This document shows positions 35,515 to 44,284 of a stretch of DNA of 53,052 nt, piece by piece (position 1 is the first letter of the stretch; every line of letters begins with the position of its first letter). Below the pieces are notes generated by a model. It was not told where the DNA came from. It saw only the letters and a list, made by a program, of their open reading frames with translations, and did no database searches. Source of the stretch: Photorhabdus bodei (GTDB lineage: Bacteria; Pseudomonadota; Gammaproteobacteria; Enterobacterales; Enterobacteriaceae); NCBI RefSeq assembly GCF_003287735.1, contig NZ_NSCM01000032.1:1-53052 (forward strand). Direction: 5' to 3'. Position numbers and translations under genes: made by a program.

Positions 35515-36611
35515 AAGGACATATATTATTTATCATTGATGGATTACCTGGTGGCGGTGCGGAAAATGTCACTATCCGGCTTTGTGATGGTCTGCAACAG
35601 AGAGGATATGATGTTACGCTGCTCTCTTTGGCGGAGAAATGTGAATATTCAGTACCGAGTGGTATTGAACTGATCATTGATGTTGATGGATACAGAGGGC
35701 CTTTTAGAAGACAGACTGAGATTTGCCGTAGGGCTAAATCTATGGATAAGGTTTTGGAAAAAGTTTTTCTTCGCAAGGGAATCCCTACGCTGATTGTCTC
35801 AAACTTGCATAAAACTGATCGTATTGTCGTGCAATCAAAAGTGTTAGCGGGGTTAAATGTATGGTTTTGTATTCATGGCGTATTTTCAAACTCATATCTT
35901 GGTAATAAGACGGGATTATCTCGCTGGATCAAGAAACAAAAAATCAAGTGGACATATAATAACCGGAATTTAATTTGTGTATCTGATGCTGTAGGGAAAG
36001 ATTTAAAGAATAATTTGTTACTTACGCCTAATGAAATGGTGACGATTTATAACCCTTTCAACATCCCAGATATTAAAGAAAAATCTCTGCAAAATAACCT
36101 ATATTCGGATGAAACCTATTTATTACATGTTGGTAGATTTCACCGGGTTAAGCGGCACGATCGTTTATTAGAAGCGTTTGCGAAAGCAGATATTCCATGT
36201 AAGTTATTGATTGTTGGCCACGGAGATGAGGCTATTACTCAACAGATAAAGCAGAAGATTGTGGATTTAAACTTACAATCTAAAGTTATTTTAACGGGAT
36301 TCCTTGAAAATCCATTACCTGTTATCCGTGGAGCTAAAGCGGTTGTTTTGAGTTCTGACAGTGAAGGATTAGGGAATGTGTTAATTGAATCGTTGATTTG
36401 TGATACCCCCATTGTCAGCACGATGTGCCCTGGTGGCGTTAATGAAATTATGGTTGGTGAGCTGGAAAAATATAAATCAGAGCTAACAACTGATTCACTT
36501 GCAGAAAAAATGAAGTTTGTCTATTATGAACCGCCTGTAATTACCAAGGATATGTATAAGAAGTTTGATTTAGATATTATTTTGGCAAAATATTTATCCT
36601 TAATGAAATGA
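35511..36611 (+). CDS. wabH: GT4 core glycosyltransferase, WabH-like
   Basis: The 366-residue GT-B enzyme starts ILFIIDGLPGGGAENVTIRLCDGL. It has YNPFNI, LHVGRFHRVKRHDRLLEAF and the donor motif VLSSDSEGLGNVLIESLICDTPIVST. In Klebsiella WabH adds GlcNAc next to the WabG sugar and WabN then deacetylates it. A WabN-like gene lies 275 bp downstream here, so the WabH role is a good inference from gene order, with moderate certainty on specificity. Its start overlaps wabG by 4 nt. Confidence 0.65.
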   Translation: MKGHILFIIDGLPGGGAENVTIRLCDGLQQRGYDVTLLSLAEKCEYSVPSGIELIIDVDGYRGPFRRQTEICRRAKSMDKVLEKVFLRKGIPTLIVSNLHKTDRIVVQSKVLAGLNVWFCIHGVFSNSYLGNKTGLSRWIKKQKIKWTYNNRNLICVSDAVGKDLKNNLLLTPNEMVTIYNPFNIPDIKEKSLQNNLYSDETYLLHVGRFHRVKRHDRLLEAFAKADIPCKLLIVGHGDEAITQQIKQKIVDLNLQSKVILTGFLENPLPVIRGAKAVVLSSDSEGLGNVLIESLICDTPIVSTMCPGGVNEIMVGELEKYKSELTTDSLAEKMKFVYYEPPVITKDMYKKFDLDIILAKYLSLMK

Positions 36612-36664
36612 AGAAGTAAGAATGGTTATATGTATTTTTCAAGTTTGGTTATTAGGATAAGTTA

Positions 36665-36757
36665 ATGGATAAAAAAGAGTTCCAGAAATTAAGAGAACTT
36701 AATAGAAGAAAAAACAATTTTCCGAAAGTTCTAACATTTCATAGCGTTTTTTATTGA
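36665..36757 (+). CDS. 30-residue open frame, possible gene remnant
   Basis: An ATG with AGGATAAG just before it opens a 30-codon frame starting MDKKEFQKLRELNRR and ending with TGA. It lies in the 275-bp AT-rich gap between wabH and wabN. It could be the start of a lost gene or a small peptide, or chance. No family is recognised. Confidence 0.2.
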   Translation: MDKKEFQKLRELNRRKNNFPKVLTFHSVFY

Positions 36758-36886
36758 TAAGATTAGATACGAAATATAGGATTTAATGAGATATAGAACT
36801 GCTATATATATGATAAGATAATTGCACTATTTCATAGATCTGCGTACTATAAAACCATCATTTTATTCTATTGTGGGCATATTCTG

Positions 36887-37846
36887 ATGACTCGACCTGC
36901 ATTTATTATCACTATTGATACTGAGGGTGATGACCTGTGGCAAAATCACGGTCAGATCTCGACAAAAAATACTCATTATTTACCAAGATTTCAGCGCTTA
37001 TGTGAACGTTTTGGTTTTAAGCCAGTTTGGTTGACGAACTATGAAATGGCAATGGATGATTTATATATTGAATTTGCTAAAGATGTTATTGCCAGAGGAC
37101 AGGGGGAAATTGGTATGCATTTACATGCCTGGAATAATCCACCACTTGTTCCTCTTACCGACGATGACATGCGTTATAAACCTTATCTGATTGAATTTCC
37201 AAAAGAACAAATTAGAGCCAAAATTGATCTGATGACTAAGTTATTGGAAGACAAACTACAGATTAAAATGTTAAGCCATCGGGCAGGTCGTTGGGCATTT
37301 AATGAATATTATGCTGAATTGCTGGTGGAATATGGTTATCAAGTCGATTGTTCAGTAACACCACGGGTTAATTGGCGTTTCACCAAAGGCGATCCTAATG
37401 GCAACGGTGGAACTGATTATCGTCACTTTCCATCTTATGCCTATTTTGTGGATTTGCAGAATATTGCTAAAGAAGGTGACTCTTCTTTGCTGGAAGTTCC
37501 TATGAGTATTCAATATAAGCACTCTGCGCTGATGAATTTCCTTAAACAGAAATATGATAGCTTACGTGGGAAACAGCGTTCTCCATCTGTTAACTGGTTA
37601 AGACCAAAAGGGGGCAATTTGGAACAAATGAAAAAAGTTGTCCAACAGGCATTAGCAGAAGGCAGTGATTATATTGAATTTATGTTGCATTCATCTGAAT
37701 TTATGCCTGGTGGTAGCCCAACATTTAAAAATGAAGAACAGATTGAATTACTTTATCAGGATCTGGAGGCACTCTTTAACTACTTACAGCCACAGGTTCG
37801 AGGAATGACATTGGCTGAATATTATCAATTTAAGAAGTCATCATGA
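36887..37846 (+). CDS. wabN: polysaccharide deacetylase family protein, WabN-like
   Basis: The 319-residue protein has NodB-type deacetylase features: FIITIDTEGDD at the N-terminus supplies the metal/catalytic acids, GMHLHAWNNP the metal histidines, and LSHRAGRWAFN the Arg-containing motif. In Klebsiella WabN removes the acetyl group from core GlcNAc to leave glucosamine. With waaQ-wabG-wabH upstream, the same job is the best inference. No signal peptide is seen, so it acts on the cytoplasmic side before export. Confidence 0.75.
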   Translation: MTRPAFIITIDTEGDDLWQNHGQISTKNTHYLPRFQRLCERFGFKPVWLTNYEMAMDDLYIEFAKDVIARGQGEIGMHLHAWNNPPLVPLTDDDMRYKPYLIEFPKEQIRAKIDLMTKLLEDKLQIKMLSHRAGRWAFNEYYAELLVEYGYQVDCSVTPRVNWRFTKGDPNGNGGTDYRHFPSYAYFVDLQNIAKEGDSSLLEVPMSIQYKHSALMNFLKQKYDSLRGKQRSPSVNWLRPKGGNLEQMKKVVQQALAEGSDYIEFMLHSSEFMPGGSPTFKNEEQIELLYQDLEALFNYLQPQVRGMTLAEYYQFKKSS

Positions 37847-37867
37847 TTAATAAAATAGAGATTCACT

Positions 37868-37994
37868 TATACCCTATGGATTCCAAGATGCATCGCGACG
37901 GCAAGGGAACGAATCCCCGGGAGCATAGATAACGATGTGACCGGGGTGAGTGAGTGCAGCCAACAAAGAGGCAACTTGAAAGATGACGGGTATA
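37868..37994 (+). repeat. ERIC-type repeat, copy 4
   Basis: The complete 127-bp copy starts TATACCCTATGGATTCC and ends GATGACGGGTATA. It lies 22 bp after wabN, between convergent genes. Confidence 0.92.
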
Positions 37995-37996
37995 AT

Positions 37997-38052
37997 TTTG
38001 GGCAGATAATACTGCCCAAATTGGGTGAAATAGGCGTCTGCCAGAAACGCCT
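37997..38052. terminator. two hairpins between wabN and waaC
   Basis: TTTGGGCAG (37997-38005) pairs with CTGCCCAAA (38012-38020). AGGCGT (38032-38037) pairs with ACGCCT (38047-38052). They lie just beyond the waaC stop (38065) on the minus strand. The outer stem is flanked by A/T on both sides and is likely a bidirectional terminator. Confidence 0.6.
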
Positions 38053-38064
38053 CAGATTTAATAA

Positions 38065-39033
38065 TTAATCAGCCATATTTTTTTGAAGATGAGCTAATAC
38101 TTTCGATGGTGTAATACTTTTGATATTCCCATCTTCCGCTTTTAAAGATATTTGTTCTTTGCCATAGCCACCAATGAGTCCTGGATCTGTCGGACCAAAC
38201 AACGTGATATTAGGACGATCCAATGCGGCAGTGAGATGGCTCAGGCCAGTATCAACGGAAACAACCGCTTTTGCACCGGCCAACTCTTGGGCGACTTGTG
38301 CCAAAGTCAGCTTTGGTAATACTTCCACCTGAGAGAAGTTTTCCGCCAGTCTCAGCGCACGTTGGTATTCATGTTCTGCGCCCCAAGGGAGCTTAATTTT
38401 CATACCCGTTGGCTGAATTTCAGCAATAAGTTGTCTCCAATGGCTTTCCGGCCAATGTTTTTCATCGCGAGTGGTGGCATGGAGAAAAACCAGATAATCG
38501 CCCTGATTTTCTAGTTTCTGCTTTAAAAAATGACGGGCAATCCCATAATCGCCCTGTGCCGCCGGTTTGGTATAACCCAGGCTGACAGCAAACAGTTCTC
38601 GAATGCGCTCTACGGCGTGCTGTTGCTTGCTGACCGCATGACAGCAATCATAAAAAAAACTCGCTAATGGCTCACGGATACTTTTGCGGTTGTAACCATG
38701 TTTAGGACCATAAGCGAGTCGGGTTACCAGAAATGCGCTTTTTAATAACCCTTGAGCATCGATGATGGCATCATATTGATGTAATTTTAATTTTTCTTTG
38801 AATAAACGACGTTCTGCACGAATTTCTGGGCTAAACCAGTTTTTACGCCAGCGGCGAATAGCAACAGGAATAATTTGATCAACCGCACTGTGCCAGCCGG
38901 GGATTTGAGCAAAACCTTCCTCTACTACCCAATCAAAACGGACGTCAGGTAAGTTTCTTTCTGCATCAGTCAGTGCAGGGAGCGAGTGGAGGACATCGCC
39001 CATAGAAGAAGTTTTGACCAATAAAACCCGCAT
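38065..39033 (-). CDS. waaC: lipopolysaccharide heptosyltransferase I
   Basis: The 322-residue GT9 enzyme adds the first heptose to Kdo2-lipid A from ADP-heptose. MRVLLVKTSSMGDVLHSLPALTDA contains the catalytic Asp13. The C-terminal donor site is VSVDTGLSHLTAALDRPNITLFGPTDP, with the family's DTGLSH. Its start shares a base with the waaF stop (TAATG at 39031-39035), so translation is coupled. It is the third gene of hldD-waaF-waaC. Confidence 0.95.
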   Translation of the reverse strand: MRVLLVKTSSMGDVLHSLPALTDAERNLPDVRFDWVVEEGFAQIPGWHSAVDQIIPVAIRRWRKNWFSPEIRAERRLFKEKLKLHQYDAIIDAQGLLKSAFLVTRLAYGPKHGYNRKSIREPLASFFYDCCHAVSKQQHAVERIRELFAVSLGYTKPAAQGDYGIARHFLKQKLENQGDYLVFLHATTRDEKHWPESHWRQLIAEIQPTGMKIKLPWGAEHEYQRALRLAENFSQVEVLPKLTLAQVAQELAGAKAVVSVDTGLSHLTAALDRPNITLFGPTDPGLIGGYGKEQISLKAEDGNIKSITPSKVLAHLQKNMAD

Positions 39034-40082
39034 TAACTCTGGTTCTCCGCTTGTAATAATTTTTCTAGAGAAGTGATAACTTGCTCTGGCTGAATATCAA
39101 TCAGGCTCTGGTGATAGCCATGTGCACTGTCACCTTTTCTGACTTTATGATAGCCAGTAATAAGACGGATAACTTCCGCTTTATCGGATAATGGTGGAGT
39201 AAAATCTGGGCTACTTGGGCCGTAAAGCGCAACCAGAGGGCGATTAAGTGCTGCGGCAACATGCATCAAACCAGAATCGTTGGTCACAATGGCATCACAG
39301 GCCGCGATAATATTGACGGCCTGTTCAAGAGAAGTTTGTCCGGCAAGATTGATACAGTGTTCACAGGCTTCTTTAGTCAGTGAGTTGCGGATATCCTCTC
39401 CACTTTCGTGATCTTTGGCAGAGCCAAAGAGCAGAATTTGATACCCCTTTTTAGTAATAAGCTGTTGAGCTAACGCGGCATAATGATAATGCGGCCAGCG
39501 TTTCGCCGGGCCAAATTCTGCGCCGGAGCAAAAACCGATGATAGGCCGATGATCAGAAATATTGAATGCCGCGGTGGATTCAGCAATATCTTCGTCACTG
39601 ACATCCAGTTGAGGCCAAAGTAATGGTTGAGGCAGCTCTGCCGCACTACTGGGTTTTGCATCGTAAGCCAATGCGGCATAGCGTTGAACCATTAATGGGA
39701 AGGCTTCTTTATTCAATGTACGAATATCATTGAGCAATCCATATCTCATTTCACCGCGCCAGCCAGTGCGCAGAGGAATATTGGCGAAGAAAGGCACTAA
39801 GGCAGATTTGAAAGAATTTGGTAGCACATAAGCGCGATGATATTTACGTTCACGTAGGGCGACCCCCAAACGGCGGCGTTCACCCAATGCCAGTGCGCCA
39901 TGTCCTAATGGCATAGCTAATGCTTGATTGACCTCCGGCATTTTGTCCAGCAGTGGGCGGCACCAGGCTGGAGCCATCACATCAATTTCTGCATTAGGAT
40001 GCAAAGCCTTTAACGTCCGGTAAAGGCTTTGCGACATCATCATGTCACCCACCCACGAGGGGCCGATTACCAATATTTTCAT
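39033..40082 (-). CDS. waaF: ADP-heptose:LPS heptosyltransferase II
   Basis: The 349-residue GT9 enzyme adds heptose II. The start reads ILVIGPSWVGDMMMSQSLYRTLK with the catalytic Asp in VGDMMM. Donor-side blocks are FCSGAEFGPAKRWPHYHYAALA and IVTNDSGLMHVAAALNRPLVALYGPSSP. It follows hldD by 10 bp and overlaps waaC by 1 nt, the standard enterobacterial arrangement. Confidence 0.96.
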   Translation of the reverse strand: MKILVIGPSWVGDMMMSQSLYRTLKALHPNAEIDVMAPAWCRPLLDKMPEVNQALAMPLGHGALALGERRRLGVALRERKYHRAYVLPNSFKSALVPFFANIPLRTGWRGEMRYGLLNDIRTLNKEAFPLMVQRYAALAYDAKPSSAAELPQPLLWPQLDVSDEDIAESTAAFNISDHRPIIGFCSGAEFGPAKRWPHYHYAALAQQLITKKGYQILLFGSAKDHESGEDIRNSLTKEACEHCINLAGQTSLEQAVNIIAACDAIVTNDSGLMHVAAALNRPLVALYGPSSPDFTPPLSDKAEVIRLITGYHKVRKGDSAHGYHQSLIDIQPEQVITSLEKLLQAENQS

Positions 40083-40092
40083 AGTGAGTAGA

Positions 40093-41031
40093 TTACTTAT
40101 CCTGATTGAGCCAATGCATATATTCCGTTACCCCTTCGGCAACGGTTTTGAATGGCTTATCATAACCCGCCGCACGAAGTTTGGTCAGATCTGCTTGCGT
40201 GAAACGCTGATAACGACCTTTCAGATGTTCAGGGAAATCAATATGCTCAACAGTGAGAGATTTATCTTTATGGCATTCAACAACCGCATCCGCAACCGCT
40301 TGGAAAGATTCAGCACGACCCGTTCCACAGTTATAAATACCGGAAACGCCGTTTTTCCAGAACCAAAGATTAACCGCCGCGGCATCACCAACATAAATAA
40401 AATCACGTTGAAAGCCTTCACTGCCGGCGAATAGTTTTGGGTTTTGTCCCTGATTGATTTGATTATTCAAATGAAAGGCAACGCTAGCCATACTCCCTTT
40501 GTGCCCTTCACGTGGTCCATACACATTGAAATAACGGAAACCACAAATTTGTGAATCAGCTTGAGGCAGGATCTCCCGGACATATTGGTCGAATAGAAAT
40601 TTAGAGTAACCATAAACATTGAGCGGTTTCTCATATTGACGCTCTTCGATAAAATTATCAGTACGGCCGCCATAGGTTGCTGCTGAGGAGGCGTACAGGA
40701 AAGGAGTGCCGCGTTCAAGGCAATAATGCAGCAATTCTTTGGAATATTGATAGTTATTATCCATCATATATTTGCCATCCCACTCGGTTGTGGATGAGCA
40801 AGCGCCTTCATGGAAAATAGCGTCAATATCACCGAAGTCATCACCGGCCAGAATACTGGCAATAAACTCTTCCTTGTCCATGTAATCAGCAATATCCAAG
40901 TCAGCCAGATTGATGAACTTAGTACCATCTTTCAGATTATCTACGACCAGAATATCTTTATATCCTTCGTCATTTAGTGCTTTGACAATATTGCTACCAA
41001 TAAATCCAGCACCGCCAGTGACAATAATCAT
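40093..41031 (-). CDS. hldD: ADP-L-glycero-D-manno-heptose 6-epimerase
   Basis: The 312-residue short-chain dehydrogenase-type epimerase inverts C6 of ADP-heptose to give the donor used by WaaC, WaaF and WaaQ. MIIVTGGAGFIGSN is the NADP-binding glycine motif. The Y-x3-K catalytic pair is in NVYGYSKFLFD. The frame is open to 41091, but 41031 matches the family start. It is the first gene of hldD-waaF-waaC and divergent from kbl across 234 bp that should hold both promoters. Confidence 0.96.
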   Translation of the reverse strand: MIIVTGGAGFIGSNIVKALNDEGYKDILVVDNLKDGTKFINLADLDIADYMDKEEFIASILAGDDFGDIDAIFHEGACSSTTEWDGKYMMDNNYQYSKELLHYCLERGTPFLYASSAATYGGRTDNFIEERQYEKPLNVYGYSKFLFDQYVREILPQADSQICGFRYFNVYGPREGHKGSMASVAFHLNNQINQGQNPKLFAGSEGFQRDFIYVGDAAAVNLWFWKNGVSGIYNCGTGRAESFQAVADAVVECHKDKSLTVEHIDFPEHLKGRYQRFTQADLTKLRAAGYDKPFKTVAEGVTEYMHWLNQDK

Positions 41032-41265
41032 CCGACTCACCTCTACAATCGGGTTAATGAAGCAAATTGCTTCTATAATAACATCTAACATCCATGACGA
41101 CAGTAGCTTAAGCAGGGGAATATACTGAAATATTATGGTGATTCAGGTTGCATGACGTGACGGATACAGCAAAGTTAATATTATCTGCCTGATAGTGTCG
41201 TCAGTAGCCTGATCAATGAGTAAAATATCTCACAACCCTTCATTTATAAATCAGGAGAAAAATAA

Positions 41266-42462
41266 ATGTCAGCATCATTTTATCAGCAAATTAATGAACA
41301 ATTAGAACAAGCCCATTCGGATGGGTTGTTCAAAAATGAACGTATCATCACTTCTGCACAAAATGCTGACATTGCTGTAGCCGATGGCAGCCACGTTATT
41401 AACTTCTGCGCAAATAACTACTTAGGTTTGGCTAATCACCCTGAGCTTATTGCCGCGGCTAAAGCGGGAATGGATAGCCACGGTTTTGGTATGGCATCTG
41501 TTCGTTTTATTTGTGGAACTCAGGATACTCATAAAGAGCTGGAGAGAAAACTGGCAGAATTTTTGGGTATGGAAGATGCTATTCTTTATTCTTCTTGTTT
41601 TGATGCTAATGGTGGTTTATTTGAAACGCTATTTGGGCCGGAAGATGCCATTATCTCTGATGCGTTGAACCACGCTTCTATTATTGATGGTGTCCGTTTA
41701 TGCAAAGCGAAGCGTTATCGCTATGCTAATAATGATATGCAGGAACTGAGAGCACAATTAGAGCAAGCGAAAGCAGATAATGCACGTCATATTGTGATTG
41801 CAACCGATGGTGTGTTCTCAATGGATGGTGTGATTGCTGATTTGAAGTCTATCTGTGATCTGGCTGATGAATTTGATGCAATGGTTATGGTGGATGACTC
41901 CCATGCTGTTGGTTTTGTTGGTGCTCATGGCCGTGGTACTCACGAATATTGTGACGTAATGGATCGCATTGACATCATTACCGGCACATTAGGTAAAGCG
42001 TTGGGTGGTGCTTCCGGTGGCTATACCGCGGCACGTAAAGAAGTTGTTGAGTGGCTGCGCCAGCGCTCACGTCCATATCTGTTCTCTAACTCACTGGCTC
42101 CGGCGATTGTCGCGGCATCCATTAAGGTGCTGGATATGCTGAAAGAGGGAGATGCATTGCGTGATCGTTTGTGGAAGAACGCTAACCTGTTCCGTGAAAA
42201 AATGACAGCCGCAGGTTTCACTTTGGCGGGGGCTGACCATGCGATTATTCCGGTCATGTTAGGTGATGCGAAATTGGCACAGGAGTTTGCCGCAGAATTA
42301 CTGAAAGAAGGCATTTATGTTACTGGTTTCTTCTATCCGGTAGTCCCTAAAAATCAGGCCCGTATCCGCACGCAAATGTCAGCAGCGCATACGGAAGAGC
42401 AAATTGAACGAGCAGTTGCGGCGTTCACGCGCATTGGTAAGCAATTAAATGTAATTGCATAA
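41266..42462 (+). CDS. kbl: 2-amino-3-ketobutyrate coenzyme A ligase
   Basis: The 398-residue PLP enzyme cleaves 2-amino-3-ketobutyrate with CoA to glycine and acetyl-CoA in threonine breakdown. The PLP lysine is Lys244 in GTLGKALGGASGGYTA. NFCANNYLGLANHPEL and DDSHAVGFVGAHGRGT are conserved alpha-oxoamine synthase blocks. AGGAG lies 8 nt before the ATG. It is co-transcribed with tdh, 9 bp downstream; the two enzymes act in sequence. Confidence 0.97.
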   Translation: MSASFYQQINEQLEQAHSDGLFKNERIITSAQNADIAVADGSHVINFCANNYLGLANHPELIAAAKAGMDSHGFGMASVRFICGTQDTHKELERKLAEFLGMEDAILYSSCFDANGGLFETLFGPEDAIISDALNHASIIDGVRLCKAKRYRYANNDMQELRAQLEQAKADNARHIVIATDGVFSMDGVIADLKSICDLADEFDAMVMVDDSHAVGFVGAHGRGTHEYCDVMDRIDIITGTLGKALGGASGGYTAARKEVVEWLRQRSRPYLFSNSLAPAIVAASIKVLDMLKEGDALRDRLWKNANLFREKMTAAGFTLAGADHAIIPVMLGDAKLAQEFAAELLKEGIYVTGFFYPVVPKNQARIRTQMSAAHTEEQIERAVAAFTRIGKQLNVIA

Positions 42463-42471
42463 GGCATCTCT

Positions 42472-43497
42472 ATGAAAGCATTGTCAAAGTTAAAGGCAGA
42501 AGAAGGCATCTGGATGATCGATGTGCCCGAGCCAGAGCTGGGGCACAATGATGTGATGATCAAAATCCGTAAAACAGCGATTTGTGGTACGGATGTGCAC
42601 ATCTATAACTGGGATGATTGGTCACAAAAAACCATTCCTGTACCTATGGTTGTTGGTCATGAGTATGTCGGCGAAGTTGTTGCTATTGGTCAGGAAGTAA
42701 AAGGTTTTAAAATTGGTGACCGGGTGTCTGGCGAAGGGCATATTACTTGTGGTTACTGCCGTAACTGTCGTGGTGGCCGTACTCACTTATGCCGTAATAC
42801 CATTGGCGTAGGGGTAAACCGCGCTGGTTGTTTTGCTCAATATCTGGTTATTCCTGCATTTAATGCGTTCAAAATCCCAGATAACATCTCTGATGAGCTA
42901 GCTTCTATTTTTGACCCATTTGGCAATGCTGTTCACACCGCGCTCTCGTTTGATCTGGTTGGCGAAGATGTGTTGGTTTCTGGTGCAGGCCCAATTGGTA
43001 TTATGGCGGCGGCAGTGTGTAAACATGTTGGCGCGCGTCATGTTGTTATCACCGACGTTAACGAATATCGCCTTGAGTTGGCACGTAAAATGGGCGTCAC
43101 CCGTGCGGTGAATGTCAGTCAGGAAAATCTGACCGATGTCATGGCGGAATTGGGCATGACCGAAGGTTTTGATGTCGGCTTGGAAATGTCCGGCGCTCCG
43201 GCGGCGTTTCGTACCTTATTAAATACCATGAATCACGGCGGTCGTGTTGCACTGTTGGGCATTCCGCCATCAGATATGGCAATTGATTGGAATCAGGTGA
43301 TTTTCAAGGGCTTGTTTATTAAAGGAATTTATGGCCGTGAGATGTTTGAAACCTGGTATAAAATGGCTACATTAATTCAGTCTGGTTTGGATCTGACACC
43401 CATTATCACTCACCGGTTCTCTATTGATGATTTCCAGAAAGGCTTTGACATCATGCGTTCAGGGCAGTCTGGTAAAGTTATTCTGAACTGGGATTAA
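42472..43497 (+). CDS. tdh: L-threonine 3-dehydrogenase
   Basis: The 341-residue zinc-dependent alcohol dehydrogenase family enzyme oxidises threonine to 2-amino-3-ketobutyrate with NAD+. The catalytic zinc ligands are in AICGTDVHIYNWDDW (Cys38) and GHEYVGEV. The structural zinc cysteines are in CGYCRNCRGGRTHLC. The nucleotide fold is VSGAGPIGIMAAAV. It follows kbl in the operon and ends before a terminator. Confidence 0.97.
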   Translation: MKALSKLKAEEGIWMIDVPEPELGHNDVMIKIRKTAICGTDVHIYNWDDWSQKTIPVPMVVGHEYVGEVVAIGQEVKGFKIGDRVSGEGHITCGYCRNCRGGRTHLCRNTIGVGVNRAGCFAQYLVIPAFNAFKIPDNISDELASIFDPFGNAVHTALSFDLVGEDVLVSGAGPIGIMAAAVCKHVGARHVVITDVNEYRLELARKMGVTRAVNVSQENLTDVMAELGMTEGFDVGLEMSGAPAAFRTLLNTMNHGGRVALLGIPPSDMAIDWNQVIFKGLFIKGIYGREMFETWYKMATLIQSGLDLTPIITHRFSIDDFQKGFDIMRSGQSGKVILNWD

Positions 43498-43527
43498 CCG
43501 ATCGAATCAGTTATCACTAAAATTAAT

Positions 43528-43560
43528 AGGCGCTTTTAGCTCTTGAGCGCCTGTTTTTTT
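43528..43560 (+). terminator. kbl-tdh terminator
   Basis: AGGCGCT (43528-43534) pairs with AGCGCCT (43546-43552) and is followed by seven T. It lies 30 bp after the tdh stop. Confidence 0.85.
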
Positions 43561-43568
43561 ATTAGTTG

Positions 43569-43622
43569 TTATACAAAGTATAATAAGTTTGACACATTGC
43601 AATAAAGTTATATTATGTATAA
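43569..43622 (+). promoter_or_regulatory. promoter with two palindromes ahead of the toxin-antitoxin pair
   Basis: TTGACA (43589-43594) and TATTAT (43611-43616), spaced 16 bp, form a good promoter. The palindrome TTATAC-AAA-GTATAA (43569-43583) lies just upstream of the -35, and TTATA-TTATG-TATAA (43608-43622) covers the -10. Two similar operators around a promoter fit autorepression by the antitoxin and toxin-antitoxin complex. Confidence 0.65.
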
Positions 43623-43643
43623 ACAATCTGTTGGAGTGATTCT

Positions 43644-43895
43644 ATGACGATTACAATCAAGAAATGGGGTAACAGTAGCGGAATTGTTATTCCTGCTGTT
43701 TATTTGAAACAGATCGGCGTTAAAGTTGGCCATGAACTGGATATTGAGGTGAAAGGCGGTAGTTTGTTGCTTAAGCCTGTATCTCGAAACTATACATTGG
43801 CAGAACTGATAGCGAAATGTGATCCCAGTTCTCCAATGGAGACGGAGGAGTCAATATGGGGTACAGATAACGCGGTGGGTAATGAAGTATGGTAA
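43644..43895 (+). CDS. chpS: ChpS/MazE-type antitoxin
   Basis: The 83-residue antitoxin has an N-terminal AbrB/SpoVT-type DNA-binding fold (MTITIKKWGNSSGIVIPAVYLKQIG) and an acidic C-terminal tail that should wrap and inhibit the toxin. The LAELIAKCDPSSP...WGTDNAVGNEVW tail is closer to E. coli ChpS than to MazE. It overlaps the toxin gene by 7 nt, the usual arrangement. Confidence 0.9.
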   Translation: MTITIKKWGNSSGIVIPAVYLKQIGVKVGHELDIEVKGGSLLLKPVSRNYTLAELIAKCDPSSPMETEESIWGTDNAVGNEVW

Positions 43896-44242
43896 AACGG
43901 AAAAGTGTATTCCATCGTGGCGATATAGTCAGTCTAACGTTAAACCCAGTTGTTGGTGGGGAGGTCCGCGGAGAAGCCAGACCAGCTTTGATTTTGTCGT
44001 CCAAAGAATTTAATGAGTTAGGGATGGTTTTAGTTTCTCCAATCACTCAGGGCGGCAATTTTTCACGACATCGAGGATTTACAGTTACCCTATCAGGGAC
44101 AGGTTCCAAGACACAGGGTGTTGTATTATTGAACCAAATAAGGATGGTTGATATTGTTGGGCGAGATGGAAAGTTCATAGAGAAAGTTGATCAGGTTGTA
44201 GTTGATGAGGCATTAGCAATATTGCAAGCTATCATCGAATAA
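43889..44242 (+). CDS. chpB: ChpB/MazF-type mRNA interferase toxin
   Basis: The 117-residue endoribonuclease cleaves single-stranded RNA. MVKRKSVFHRGDIVSL starts it. GEARPALILSSKEFNELGMVLVSPITQGGNF holds the conserved Arg-Pro and Thr/Gln residues, and GVVLLNQIRMVDI follows. It resembles ChpB more than MazF (ITQGGNFSRHRGF). The gene appears intact, so the pair is probably functional. It lies between tdh and yibQ, a seam of the conserved backbone. Confidence 0.92.
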   Translation: MVKRKSVFHRGDIVSLTLNPVVGGEVRGEARPALILSSKEFNELGMVLVSPITQGGNFSRHRGFTVTLSGTGSKTQGVVLLNQIRMVDIVGRDGKFIEKVDQVVVDEALAILQAIIE

Positions 44243-44284
44243 ATAGAAATAATAAGATAATTAGCCATTTCTTAAAATGAATTT

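Noticed and set aside
44065..44110. Defect in the ChpB-type toxin
   Set aside because: The frame is open and the motifs ITQGGNF and NQIRMVDI are intact, so I consider it functional.
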